Positions 27,561 to 35,779 of a stretch of 64,000 nt of DNA are shown here, in pieces; the stretch's first letter is position 1, and every line of letters begins with the position of its first letter. The stretch comes from Beijerinckia mobilis (lineage in GTDB: Bacteria > Pseudomonadota > Alphaproteobacteria > Rhizobiales > Beijerinckiaceae). The stretch spans positions 124,001 through 188,000 of the forward strand of contig NZ_JQJH01000002.1 in the NCBI RefSeq assembly GCF_000745425.1. The letters are read 5' to 3'. Below the pieces are notes generated by a model that searched no databases, was not told the DNA's origin, and saw only the letters and a list, made by a program, of their open reading frames with translations. A program made the position numbers and the translations under genes.

Positions 27561-27851
27561 ATGACGATGACGTTTTCGATATCACATTCCAAGGTTACGC
27601 GCGCCAAGGTCACGCGTGCGGCAGCCGTTCTTTCTGGTTCGCTTTTCATTGCTTCCTTCGGTTCCGCTTTTGCTCAGGACGGAAGCAAAGCTCGACAGGA
27701 CTACATGGCTCTCGTCCAGGCTCCCGTCGCCGGCAGCGTTGGCCGCGCCTGCGATCCGGCCAACAAGTTCCATTGCGCAGGCACACGCGGACGCCTTGGC
27801 CAGGGTGCTGACGCTCTGTATCCGGAAGGTCCCGGTAACGTCTCGAACTGA
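27561..27851 (+). CDS. Small exported protein of unknown function
   Basis: A 96-residue protein with a clear signal peptide (basic start, hydrophobic AAAVLSGSLFIASFGSAFA, cleavage near residue 39). The mature part of about 57 residues holds two cysteines (GRACDPANKFHCAG), likely a disulfide, and ends in a Gly/Pro-rich ALYPEGPGNVSN. I do not recognise the family. The gene is monocistronic with an unusually long, AT-rich upstream region, which suggests strong or regulated expression. GGCAGGGC before ATG 27561 is a weak ribosome site; ATG 27567 is an alternative. Confidence 0.7.
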   Translation: MTMTFSISHSKVTRAKVTRAAAVLSGSLFIASFGSAFAQDGSKARQDYMALVQAPVAGSVGRACDPANKFHCAGTRGRLGQGADALYPEGPGNVSN

Positions 27852-28269
27852 ACGGTGTTTGCGGCAAAACCAAACCGCCCTCATCGCAAAGACGATTGTT
27901 TCGTCGCAGCATGGTGTCGGTATTGATAGGCGTTGCACGCAATCACCAGCGTGTTCATCTTCTTTACGGGTGGGTGAGACGTCATCAAACCGGGTAACGG
28001 CGTAGCGTTTCCGCCGTGAGCGGATATCGCCAAACCGAACTCCTTTTCGCAGGAGGGCCGGTTTCTTCCGGTTTCGTGCCGCCTACATTCCCGGCGATCT
28101 GATCATCCGGGATGCGCTTCTTCTTTGTGGAAACGGCTGCGCCTTCTGTTGCCGCTTCGTTTCGGCGCTTGCCGATGTATGGGATCGAATGTTTGCGGGC
28201 GGCTCCGCTGGATCAGGGCGAGCGTGTCCAAAGGGTTTTAAATCCCTAACCGCTCAAGCCGGAAATATC
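27852..28269. other. Intergenic region between convergent genes
   Basis: 418 bases between the small secreted protein gene and the DUF2244 gene, which converge. No gene, tRNA or strong terminator is seen; repeated CCGGTTTC motifs near 28060 are the only notable pattern. Confidence 0.4.
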
Positions 28270-28818
28270 TCAGGAGAAACGTGGGCCGCGTTTCGCTTCT
28301 GCCAGCGCGCGCGAAAGCTTGCCGGCCAGAGCGGCTTTCTCATCTGGTCCGAGGAAACCGGCAATTTCCAGGCGCCGGCCTTGTGAGACGAGCGCCACGC
28401 TCTGCGTACCGAATTCCGCATGTTCTTCCCGGTCGATCCGCACCCAGACCGGATTGAAACGCCATTCAGCCCGTTTGCCTTTGGCCGAGACCTTGGCGAT
28501 CAGGAGTTCGAAATAAGTGAGGCAGATATCCTCATGAGCTCGGGCGGCGCGGAAATTGGACCGGAAGGCGAGATAGAAGAGAAGAACATCAAGACCCATG
28601 AAACCGGCGATCGGCCAGGCGCCGAGCAGGACGAAGGGCAGGGTCGAAATGAAGCTCGTTGCCGAGAAAGCCATCATCAGCAGATAAAAATGCTTTCGCG
28701 TCAGAGCGCGGTGCGGCGAAAGGTGTGCCACGAAAAGCTTCGCCTCGTCGGTATCATTCGCGGAATGCACCTCCGGCGCAGTGATTGAATCTTGTGTGGG
28801 ATATTTGTCGGGAGACAT
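28270..28818 (-). CDS. DUF2244 membrane protein
   Basis: Integral membrane protein of the DUF2244 family, function unknown. Two adjacent membrane helices (LLMMAFSATSFISTLPFVLL and AWPIAGFMGLDVLLFYLAF) are followed by a soluble C-terminal domain with EWRFNPVWVRID and a GRRLEIAGFLGPDEK stretch that defines the family. ATG 28818 gives 182 residues; GTG 28842 would add eight. It is divergent from nth with only about 45 bases between starts, an arrangement conserved in many alphaproteobacteria. Confidence 0.85.
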   Translation of the reverse strand: MSPDKYPTQDSITAPEVHSANDTDEAKLFVAHLSPHRALTRKHFYLLMMAFSATSFISTLPFVLLGAWPIAGFMGLDVLLFYLAFRSNFRAARAHEDICLTYFELLIAKVSAKGKRAEWRFNPVWVRIDREEHAEFGTQSVALVSQGRRLEIAGFLGPDEKAALAGKLSRALAEAKRGPRFS

Positions 28819-28863
28819 GGACACACCCTTCTTTCCCTTCACTTTCGACTTTATAAGATCAGA

Positions 28864-29781
28864 ATGGCAAGAAAAAAGCTGTCACCAGAGAGCGGGATCG
28901 CGGACGTTGGGCCGGATGGCTTCATCACGCCGTCCGAAGCCGTTCCGACGCCTGCCAGTGTCGCCAAGGGGGCTGGCCAAGGGGCTGCCAAGACGGCCAA
29001 AAATGTGCTGAAGGCTCGTGAGCCCAAGACCACTATGTCCAAGACCGCTATGCCCGACGCTGCTCCTCTCAAGACGGGAGGCAAAGCACCGTCGAAAACG
29101 ATGGCGGGCATGATGGTGGCTCGCAGGGGTAAACAGCGTGCGCCCGTTCCGGATCCCGTTGAAGTCGCGGAAATTTTTCGCCGGTTCGAGGCGGCTGATC
29201 CCGACCCGCAGGGCGAGCTCTATTCCGTCAATACATTCACCTTCCTCATTGCCGTCGTCCTCTCGGCCCAGGCGACCGATGCCGGGGTCAACAAGGCGAC
29301 GAAACATCTCTTCGCCGTCGCCGAGACGCCGCAGAAAATGCTGGCGCTGGGCGAGGAAAAACTGCGCGACATGATCAAGACGATTGGCCTCTATCAGGCC
29401 AAGGCGAAGAATATCATCTCGCTTTGCCGTGATCTCATCGACAAATATAATGGCGAAGTGCCCGACGATCGCGAGGCCCTGCAAAGCTTGGCCGGAGTCG
29501 GGCGCAAGACGGCCAATGTCGTCATGAACATCGCCTTCGGCGAACCGACCATCGCCGTCGACACGCATATTTTCCGGGTCTCGAACCGCATCCCGCTTGC
29601 GATCGGCAAGACGCCCCTTGCGGTCGAGCAGGGGCTCGAGAAGATCATTCCGGCGCAGTACAAACTGCACGCGCACATTTGGCTGATCCTCCATGGACGC
29701 CATGTCTGCAAGGCGCGCCGGCCGGAATGTGAGCGCTGCATCATTTCCGATCTCTGCCATTCAAGCGAGAAGCGGGTGTAA
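28864..29781 (+). CDS. nth: Endonuclease III (DNA glycosylase/AP lyase)
   Basis: Base-excision repair enzyme removing oxidised pyrimidines. Core motifs: VVLSAQATDAGVNKATK, the helix-hairpin-helix LAGVGRKTANVV with catalytic lysine, VDTHIFRVSNR with catalytic aspartate, and the 4Fe-4S cysteines in CKARRPECERCIISDLC. At 305 residues it is about 90 longer than E. coli Nth because of a Lys/Ala/Pro-rich, probably disordered N-terminus. ATG 28864 avoids overlap with the divergent DUF2244 gene. Confidence 0.96.
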   Translation: MARKKLSPESGIADVGPDGFITPSEAVPTPASVAKGAGQGAAKTAKNVLKAREPKTTMSKTAMPDAAPLKTGGKAPSKTMAGMMVARRGKQRAPVPDPVEVAEIFRRFEAADPDPQGELYSVNTFTFLIAVVLSAQATDAGVNKATKHLFAVAETPQKMLALGEEKLRDMIKTIGLYQAKAKNIISLCRDLIDKYNGEVPDDREALQSLAGVGRKTANVVMNIAFGEPTIAVDTHIFRVSNRIPLAIGKTPLAVEQGLEKIIPAQYKLHAHIWLILHGRHVCKARRPECERCIISDLCHSSEKRV

Positions 29782-29812
29782 TCGCGGTATCCCGGCAGCC
29801 CCGTACGATGAT

Positions 29813-31663
29813 TTACGGCCGGCATTGGCGTAGATGCGCCAAATCGCAGCCGGCGCGTTGCAGAAGCGGCTTGATCGCATGGGTCAGATTGGTGGCCGAC
29901 ACGATGAATGCGATATGCGAGAAGGCCTGCGGAAAATTGCCGACGAGCCGTTGTGCGGCGGGATCATATTCCTCGGCGAGGAGACCGAGATCGTTGGCAA
30001 GGCCCGCAAGCCTTTCGAACAGGGCGTCTGCCTCGTCAATACGACCGAGCATCAGGTAATTGTCGACGAGCCAGAAACTGCAGGCGAGAAAGGCACCTTC
30101 GCCGGGCGGCAGGCCGTCGGCGGTCTCGGCTGAATCATAGCGCAGGACGAAGCCATCACGCATCAGATGTGTCTCGATCGCCGTCACCGTGCTCGCGAGG
30201 CGTGGATCGTCCGGGGCGAGAAAGCCCACGAGGCCGAAGAGCAGCGCGCTGGCATCGAGCTGCCGCGAACCATAACTCTGGGTGAAGGCTTGGAGCGCCG
30301 GGTCATAGGCTTTGGCGCAGATTTCCGTATGGATCCGGTCGCGCAGGCCGCGCCAATGATCGAGTGGGCCGTCATAGCCGAATTGTTCGATGCTTTTCAC
30401 GGCGCGGTCGAATGCCACCCAGCACATGACCTTGGAATAGGTGAAATGCTGCCTGCCGCCGCGGACCTCCCAAAGTCCGTCATCGGGCTCCTGCCAGATG
30501 GTTTCGAGATGGTCGAGCAGGGCGTGTTGTAGCGGCCAGTCGATATCATCCTGCACGAGGCCATGTTTGCGGCTCTGATAGAACGCATCCATGAGTTCTC
30601 CGTAGATATCGAGCTGCAATTGTGTCTCGGCACCATTGCCGATGCGCACCGGCTTTGCGCCTTCGTAACCCTCAAGCCAGGGCAGAATTCTCTCGGTCTG
30701 GTGCCTTTCGCCACCGACGCCAAAGAGCACCCGTAATTGCGCCGGTGCGGCGCCGAGCGCGCGCAAAAGCCATGCGCGCCATTTCAGCGCCTCATTGGCA
30801 TAGCCCGCATTCATCAGCGCCAGCAAAGTGAATGTCGCGTCGCGCAGCCAGCAATAGCGGTAATCCCAATTGCGGCTGCCGCCCAGAGATTCCGGGAGGG
30901 AGGTCGTCGGCGCGGCGATGATCGCGCCAGAGCGCTGAAAGATCAGGCCGCGCAATGTCAGAAGCGATCTTTCTATGGAAGGTGCCCAGCGCCCCTCGCG
31001 GCAGGTCGAAAGGGCGCTCCACGTGGTCCAGGCGCGTTCCGTCTGTTCGACGGCCTTTTCGGGATCGGGCGGCTGCAGAACATCGGCATAGGAGAGATAA
31101 TGGCTGAGAGTGAAATCGATGCTCGTGCCTTCGGTAACGGAGAAATGACCCGTGAAGGCGGTATCCGGCCGGTTTCCTTGCTGGCTTTCTTGCCGGTCTA
31201 GCCGGATGGGCGTGCGCAAAACGACACGGTCAGGACCCGCGACCGCCTGCAGGCTGCCATCTTCTTTCCGCTCGATCCAGGGGATGATCGAGCCATAATC
31301 GAAACGGACGATCCATTCGGTGGTGAAGGCGACCGAGCCTTTGAGCCCGCGCACGGTGCGGATGAGATGCGAGCCGTGGATTTTCAACGGCATGCAATCG
31401 ACGACAAGGGCCGAACCGCTGTCGGTTTCGATGAAGGTTTCGAGAATGAGCGTGCCGGAGCGATAATGCCGTTCGACCCTGGCCTTCTTGTCGGCGGCGG
31501 CCAGCAGCCAGCGGCCGTTTTCCGGTGTGCCGAGGAGATTGGCGAAACAGGCGCCGGAATCGAAGCGCGGCCAGCAGAGCCAGTCGATGGAGCCGTCACG
31601 GCCGACGAGCGCCGCCGTCTCGCAATCGCCGATCAGTGCATAATCCTCGATCCTTAACGCCAT
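29813..31663 (-). CDS. Glycoside hydrolase family 15 (glucoamylase/trehalase-like)
   Basis: A 616-residue cytosolic hydrolase of the GH15 type found in bacteria and archaea. The N-terminal beta-sandwich starts IEDYALIGDCETAALVGRDG with SIDWLCWPRFDS, and the (alpha/alpha)6 barrel shows NWDYRYCWLRDATFTLLALM (substrate-binding WLRD) and, late, the LAEEYDP catalytic glutamate region followed by GNFPQAFSHIAFI. Relatives act on maltooligosaccharides or trehalose; the substrate here is not determined. No other trehalose or glycogen gene is adjacent. ATG 31663; no signal peptide. Confidence 0.92.
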   Translation of the reverse strand: MALRIEDYALIGDCETAALVGRDGSIDWLCWPRFDSGACFANLLGTPENGRWLLAAADKKARVERHYRSGTLILETFIETDSGSALVVDCMPLKIHGSHLIRTVRGLKGSVAFTTEWIVRFDYGSIIPWIERKEDGSLQAVAGPDRVVLRTPIRLDRQESQQGNRPDTAFTGHFSVTEGTSIDFTLSHYLSYADVLQPPDPEKAVEQTERAWTTWSALSTCREGRWAPSIERSLLTLRGLIFQRSGAIIAAPTTSLPESLGGSRNWDYRYCWLRDATFTLLALMNAGYANEALKWRAWLLRALGAAPAQLRVLFGVGGERHQTERILPWLEGYEGAKPVRIGNGAETQLQLDIYGELMDAFYQSRKHGLVQDDIDWPLQHALLDHLETIWQEPDDGLWEVRGGRQHFTYSKVMCWVAFDRAVKSIEQFGYDGPLDHWRGLRDRIHTEICAKAYDPALQAFTQSYGSRQLDASALLFGLVGFLAPDDPRLASTVTAIETHLMRDGFVLRYDSAETADGLPPGEGAFLACSFWLVDNYLMLGRIDEADALFERLAGLANDLGLLAEEYDPAAQRLVGNFPQAFSHIAFIVSATNLTHAIKPLLQRAGCDLAHLRQCRP

Positions 31664-31813
31664 TCACGCAACCTTTGCCTGAAACGCATGCCGGTTGGCG
31701 ACAAGCTCGCATTCAAGGATCGGCCGCACAATAATTTTCCCGGCACAGTGTTTTACGCAGGCTCCGGGCCTGGAAATCGCGAGAATCTGGAAATCGCGAG
31801 AATGATGTGGCTC

Positions 31814-32794
31814 TCAAAGATCCGACGGCTTGAAGAGCAGATCCGAGACCGCGCCATTGGCCACGGCTCCCGGCGCGCTGGCGAAGACCACTCTGGCGCG
31901 CGCGAGATCGGCATAGGCGACGAAAGCCGCCGGAAGAATGGGCTGGGCGCCATGGATCACCAACGGCAGAACCCGTGGCAGCACGCGCTGGCGCATTTCG
32001 GCCGTATAGGCGAGATCGGCAAGCTCGGGGCGGGGCGGCGGTGCGGGGATCTCGACACCCGCTGTCTGTTCGGCCGGCTGTTGTCCGATCTGTTCCGCTT
32101 CCACCGTTGCACCGTCGCCGCGCAGGGACGCGAAATCGGTTTCGATCTCGATCGGCCGCGCCGGTGGCACCGGCACTTCCGTACCGAAGAGGCCCGGCTG
32201 CGCGGGAACGGGACGCGGCCGCGCGCGCACCGCCGCGAAAGGTTGCTGCGGGCTGGTCTCACCAAGGCCGAAGGCCGACATGATGCCGTTATAGAGCGAT
32301 GAGAGCGATCCCTCCGGTTCCGGCTGGCGTAACGCTTGAGCCGAAGGGACGGTGCGCGGGACCGCGGCCGAGGCCAGCATGATCTTTGGTTCCGCTGGTG
32401 CCGGCATCTGCCGGCGCGGAGCCTCGCAATCGCGTACGCCGAGGGCGATGAGTTCCTCGCCGCGCAGCACGCGATAATCGCGCGTCAGACCGCCGAGCCG
32501 CGCGCGGATGGGAGCCGGATAGGAGCTGAATAATTGTTGCGAGACGGCGTAGTTGCTCTCGTGATTGCGCGGATCATAGGCGAGGTGAAATTTGAGAATG
32601 CTGTCGCGGTAGACGCAGACATTCGGCAGGCTGAGCGCCAAAGTGCAGGCCGAACGGCATTCATGAAGCCGCACTTCGCGGTTGGTGGCGCGATAAAGTT
32701 CCGTCGCCGCCTGATATTCGTTGACGAAGCCGCCGACATCTTTGGTCACGATGACCGGCTGTGGATTGGGCGGAGGAACGAGATAACTCACCAT
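31814..32794 (-). CDS. Clp-fold-like (COG3904-type) protein with proline-rich tail
   Basis: A 326-residue protein. Residues 1-110 match a Clp/crotonase-fold family seen in alphaproteobacteria: GGFVNEYQAATELYRATNRE, a likely nucleophile in ECRSACTLALSLPNVC, and LKFHLAYD. After residue 130 the sequence is proline- and alanine-rich and low in conservation (repeated PVPPARP, PAPPPRP). An in-frame TGA directly precedes ATG 32794, so no upstream signal peptide can be added, unlike many relatives that are exported. Function unknown. Confidence 0.6.
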   Translation of the reverse strand: MVSYLVPPPNPQPVIVTKDVGGFVNEYQAATELYRATNREVRLHECRSACTLALSLPNVCVYRDSILKFHLAYDPRNHESNYAVSQQLFSSYPAPIRARLGGLTRDYRVLRGEELIALGVRDCEAPRRQMPAPAEPKIMLASAAVPRTVPSAQALRQPEPEGSLSSLYNGIMSAFGLGETSPQQPFAAVRARPRPVPAQPGLFGTEVPVPPARPIEIETDFASLRGDGATVEAEQIGQQPAEQTAGVEIPAPPPRPELADLAYTAEMRQRVLPRVLPLVIHGAQPILPAAFVAYADLARARVVFASAPGAVANGAVSDLLFKPSDL

Positions 32795-33215
32795 TCACCT
32801 TTTATGAAGGTCGATCCGATCAACGCGATTGCACGGCGCAGATTAGGCAAACGTGGTGAAGGCATTCTTAATGGGCCTTCGACCGAACGGGACCTTTTCG
32901 GCGGCACCCTTACGAGATGCCATCTTCTTGATCCGGCTCCATTCTTCAGGAGGGTGTTGATGCGGACCGTCGCCTCAACTCCAGTCTTTGACTTTTTAAG
33001 ACAAATTGTGGCGCTTCTGGAGCGGAGCGGCATTTTGTGATTCGTAAATCGGGGATGGGCCGCAAAGAGTTTGGTTTCTGCGGCGGGACCAAGCCATCGT
33101 GCGGCTGGTTCCAAGGGTGCGACCTATGAGGATTGCGGCCGGTTTTCCTCAATCCATCAAATTTTCTCCGGAAAAAGGTGCCCCTTTTCAGCTTTGATGC
33201 TGTAGACGAAACCTC
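32795..33215. other. Intergenic region before hemW
   Basis: 421 bases between the divergent Clp-fold-like gene and hemW. The rdgB and rph genes often found beside hemW are absent. I see no gene or clear regulatory element. Confidence 0.4.
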
Positions 33216-34436
33216 ATGGCCGCTTTTCCCGAAACTGCTTTCTCCACTTTCTCCTCCGCGCGAGGCGATTTGCCGCAAACCGGCGAACCGCGGACGGCCG
33301 GTTTCGGGATCTACCTTCATTGGCCCTTCTGCCTGTCGAAATGTCCCTATTGCGACTTCAACAGCCATGTGCGGTCGCAGCCGGTCGAGGAAGAGCGTTT
33401 TCTCGCCGCCTTCCGCAAGGAACTCGCCCATCGCGCGGCGCTGACGCCGGGCCGCACCGTCTCCTCGGTATTTTTCGGTGGCGGCACGCCGTCGCTCATG
33501 CGGGCGCAAACGGTGGCGGCTCTGATCGAGACGATCGCGCGGTATTGGCCGCTGGCCGCCGATGTCGAAATCACGCTCGAGGCCAATCCGACCAGCGTCG
33601 AGGCGGAGCGTTTCAAGGATTATCGCGCAGCGGGCGTCAACCGCGTCTCGCTTGGCGTACAGGCGCTGAACGACGAGGCGTTGCGGGCGCTCGGCCGTCA
33701 GCATTCCGCGCAAGAGGCATTGCGCGCGGTTGGTCTCGCGGCCGAGACATTCGACCGCTATTCCTTCGATCTCATCTATGGGCGGCCCGGCCAGACGCTG
33801 GCAGAATGGCGCGGCGAGCTTGAAGAAGCCTTGCGTCATGTGCGTGATCATCTCTCGCTCTATCAACTCACCATTGAACCAGACACGCCTTTCGCCAAGC
33901 TGGCGTCCTCCGGCCAATTCAGCCTGCCGGAGGCCGATTTCGGCCGCGCTTTATGGGATTTGACGCAGGACATCATGGGGGTGGCGGGCTTGCCCGCCTA
34001 TGAAGTCTCCAATCACGCACGGCCGGGCGGCGAGAGCCGCCACAATCTGGTTTACTGGCGTTATGGCGAATATGCCGGCGTCGGTCCCGGCGCGCATGGC
34101 CGACTGTTGACGCCCGAGGGACGCATGGCGCAGGCGGCGATCCGCCAGCCCGATCTCTGGCTTGCCGCCGTCGAGGCGCGGGGGGAGGGATTGACCGAGA
34201 ATGTGGTTCTGACGCGCGAAGAGCAGGGCGACGAATTTCTGCTGATGGGTCTGCGCCTGGCGGAAGGCGTGGCACCGGAGCATTTTCGCGCCATTGCCGG
34301 GCGGGATCTCTCGCAAAAACGGATCGATGCGCTGCTTGGCGACGGCATGCTGGAATGCACGCCCGAGGGGCGCATTCGGGTGAGCGCGGAAGGCTTTCCA
34401 GTGCTCGATGCGGTCATTGCCGATCTGGCGGCCTGA
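33216..34436 (+). CDS. hemW: HemW-type radical SAM protein (heme chaperone)
   Basis: Radical SAM protein of the HemW/HemN-like group, now regarded as a heme carrier rather than coproporphyrinogen oxidase. The cluster motif is CLSKCPYC within IYLHWPFCLSKCPYCDFNSH near residues 32-51; VFFGGGTPSLM, EANPTSVE, NRVSLGVQALNDEALRALGR and a SFDLIYGRPGQT segment follow. 406 residues, about 25 longer than E. coli HemW because of a variable N-terminus. Convergent with a transglutaminase gene. Confidence 0.93.
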   Translation: MAAFPETAFSTFSSARGDLPQTGEPRTAGFGIYLHWPFCLSKCPYCDFNSHVRSQPVEEERFLAAFRKELAHRAALTPGRTVSSVFFGGGTPSLMRAQTVAALIETIARYWPLAADVEITLEANPTSVEAERFKDYRAAGVNRVSLGVQALNDEALRALGRQHSAQEALRAVGLAAETFDRYSFDLIYGRPGQTLAEWRGELEEALRHVRDHLSLYQLTIEPDTPFAKLASSGQFSLPEADFGRALWDLTQDIMGVAGLPAYEVSNHARPGGESRHNLVYWRYGEYAGVGPGAHGRLLTPEGRMAQAAIRQPDLWLAAVEARGEGLTENVVLTREEQGDEFLLMGLRLAEGVAPEHFRAIAGRDLSQKRIDALLGDGMLECTPEGRIRVSAEGFPVLDAVIADLAA

Positions 34437-34490
34437 TCGCGCGCGTCAAGGCGAAGCCGTTTCACCAAATGTTTGGAAAAGCGCCGGCCC

Positions 34491-35444
34491 TCAGGCCAGC
34501 GCGAATTGCGGTGCGTGTGACGGGGCCTGCCAGGCCGGAGCAAGGGGCCGGGGCAGAGGGCCGGAATCCCTGCCATGCTCATGATGGGTGACCGAGACGG
34601 AGACATCCATGCCGAGGCAATCGGCGGCCTCGCCGTACCATGTGCCATGCAGGGGCAGGGCATCCGCCGGGTCACGCACGACGGCGACGCGGATCAGGTC
34701 GCGGTTGCCGGTAATGCCGTTTGTGGGGTCGAAATCGACCCAGCCCCGGCCCGGCACATAGGCTTGAACCCAGGCATGGGTCGAACCCGCGAAGGGCGCT
34801 TCGCCCGGGCTGCGCGGTACATGGACATAGCCCGACACGAAACGGGCGGCTACTCCGAGAAGCCGCAAGGCCTCGATCATGAGAACCGCGAAATCGCGGC
34901 AGGTGCCGCTGCGCCGGCCAAGCGTTTCCGTAGGCGTCTGGATACCTTTGGCCTCGCGTATGGCGTAAGCGAAATCCCGCCGGATCGCATGGGTCATCTT
35001 GATGAGCAGGTCGCGCAGATCGGCGGGTTGCTCATCAGTCATGAAACGATGCGCCCAGGCGCCGATGGACCCATCGGCATCATTGTGGAAGGGTTGCAGG
35101 AATTCATCGAGCTTGGGCCGTCTGCCGAGAAGGTGGGCGAAGGGCCAGGGATTTTCTGCGAAAGGCTCGGGCGCGGCGAAATTCTTCAGCGTCTGCTCGA
35201 CTTTGACGATGCTCTCGACATGCAGATGGTCGGCCTTGCCGTCGAAATGGATGGCCGCGACATGGTTGCCATAGGTGTCCTGAGACCATTCAACCTGTGA
35301 CGGACGTGGGGAAATGTGCAAATCCGCATCGATCACTGTCTGATCGGCGCCATCGCGCGGGCGGACCATGGCATAATGCACGCCGAAGGAGACCGGCTGC
35401 CGGTAGGTAAAGCTGGTCGTGTGTCGTATCGTGAAAGCGGCCAT
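34491..35444 (-). CDS. Transglutaminase-like protein (bacterial BTLCP type)
   Basis: A 317-residue protein with the bacterial transglutaminase-like N-terminal domain (FTIRHTTSFTYRQPVSFGVH and on, residues 3-85) and a papain-like core with Cys in RRSGTCRDFA, His in STHAWVQAY and Asp in VDFDPTNG. No signal peptide is seen. The reaction is unknown: such proteins may hydrolyse isopeptide bonds or crosslink. In many genomes this family is encoded with circularly permuted ATP-grasp, alpha-E and DUF2126 genes; here the DUF2126 fusion is divergent, 335 bases away. Confidence 0.88.
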   Translation of the reverse strand: MAAFTIRHTTSFTYRQPVSFGVHYAMVRPRDGADQTVIDADLHISPRPSQVEWSQDTYGNHVAAIHFDGKADHLHVESIVKVEQTLKNFAAPEPFAENPWPFAHLLGRRPKLDEFLQPFHNDADGSIGAWAHRFMTDEQPADLRDLLIKMTHAIRRDFAYAIREAKGIQTPTETLGRRSGTCRDFAVLMIEALRLLGVAARFVSGYVHVPRSPGEAPFAGSTHAWVQAYVPGRGWVDFDPTNGITGNRDLIRVAVVRDPADALPLHGTWYGEAADCLGMDVSVSVTHHEHGRDSGPLPRPLAPAWQAPSHAPQFALA

Positions 35445-35779
35445 TGCAATCTCGTTGTTACGGCCGGATATGAAGCAATTCTGACGCCAGCAGGGAGTGA
35501 CTCTAGCAAAGGACGGACAGAAATTTCAGGATCGCGACAAAAATACCATCCCTGGCTCGTGGGAGTGCCGATCTCCGCGTCGCTGAGAACAAAAATGCAC
35601 ATTTTTATTGCTTTGCTCAAAAGAACGGCAGCAAATTCATGCGCGTCATCTTCTCGTGTCGATGGGCGTTCATTATATGCGGACAGTCCTTTTGGGCGTC
35701 GATCCTTAATATCGATCCTTGGCATTTCGTCGGCTTGTCGCCGCGCGTGGCGCAGCCGCGACAATGAGGATTTTCGTTT
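35445..35779. other. Divergent promoter region of two transglutaminase-type genes
   Basis: 335 bases between the two divergent starts, AT-rich near 35590-35680. It must hold both promoters; no operator or hairpin was recognised. Confidence 0.4.
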
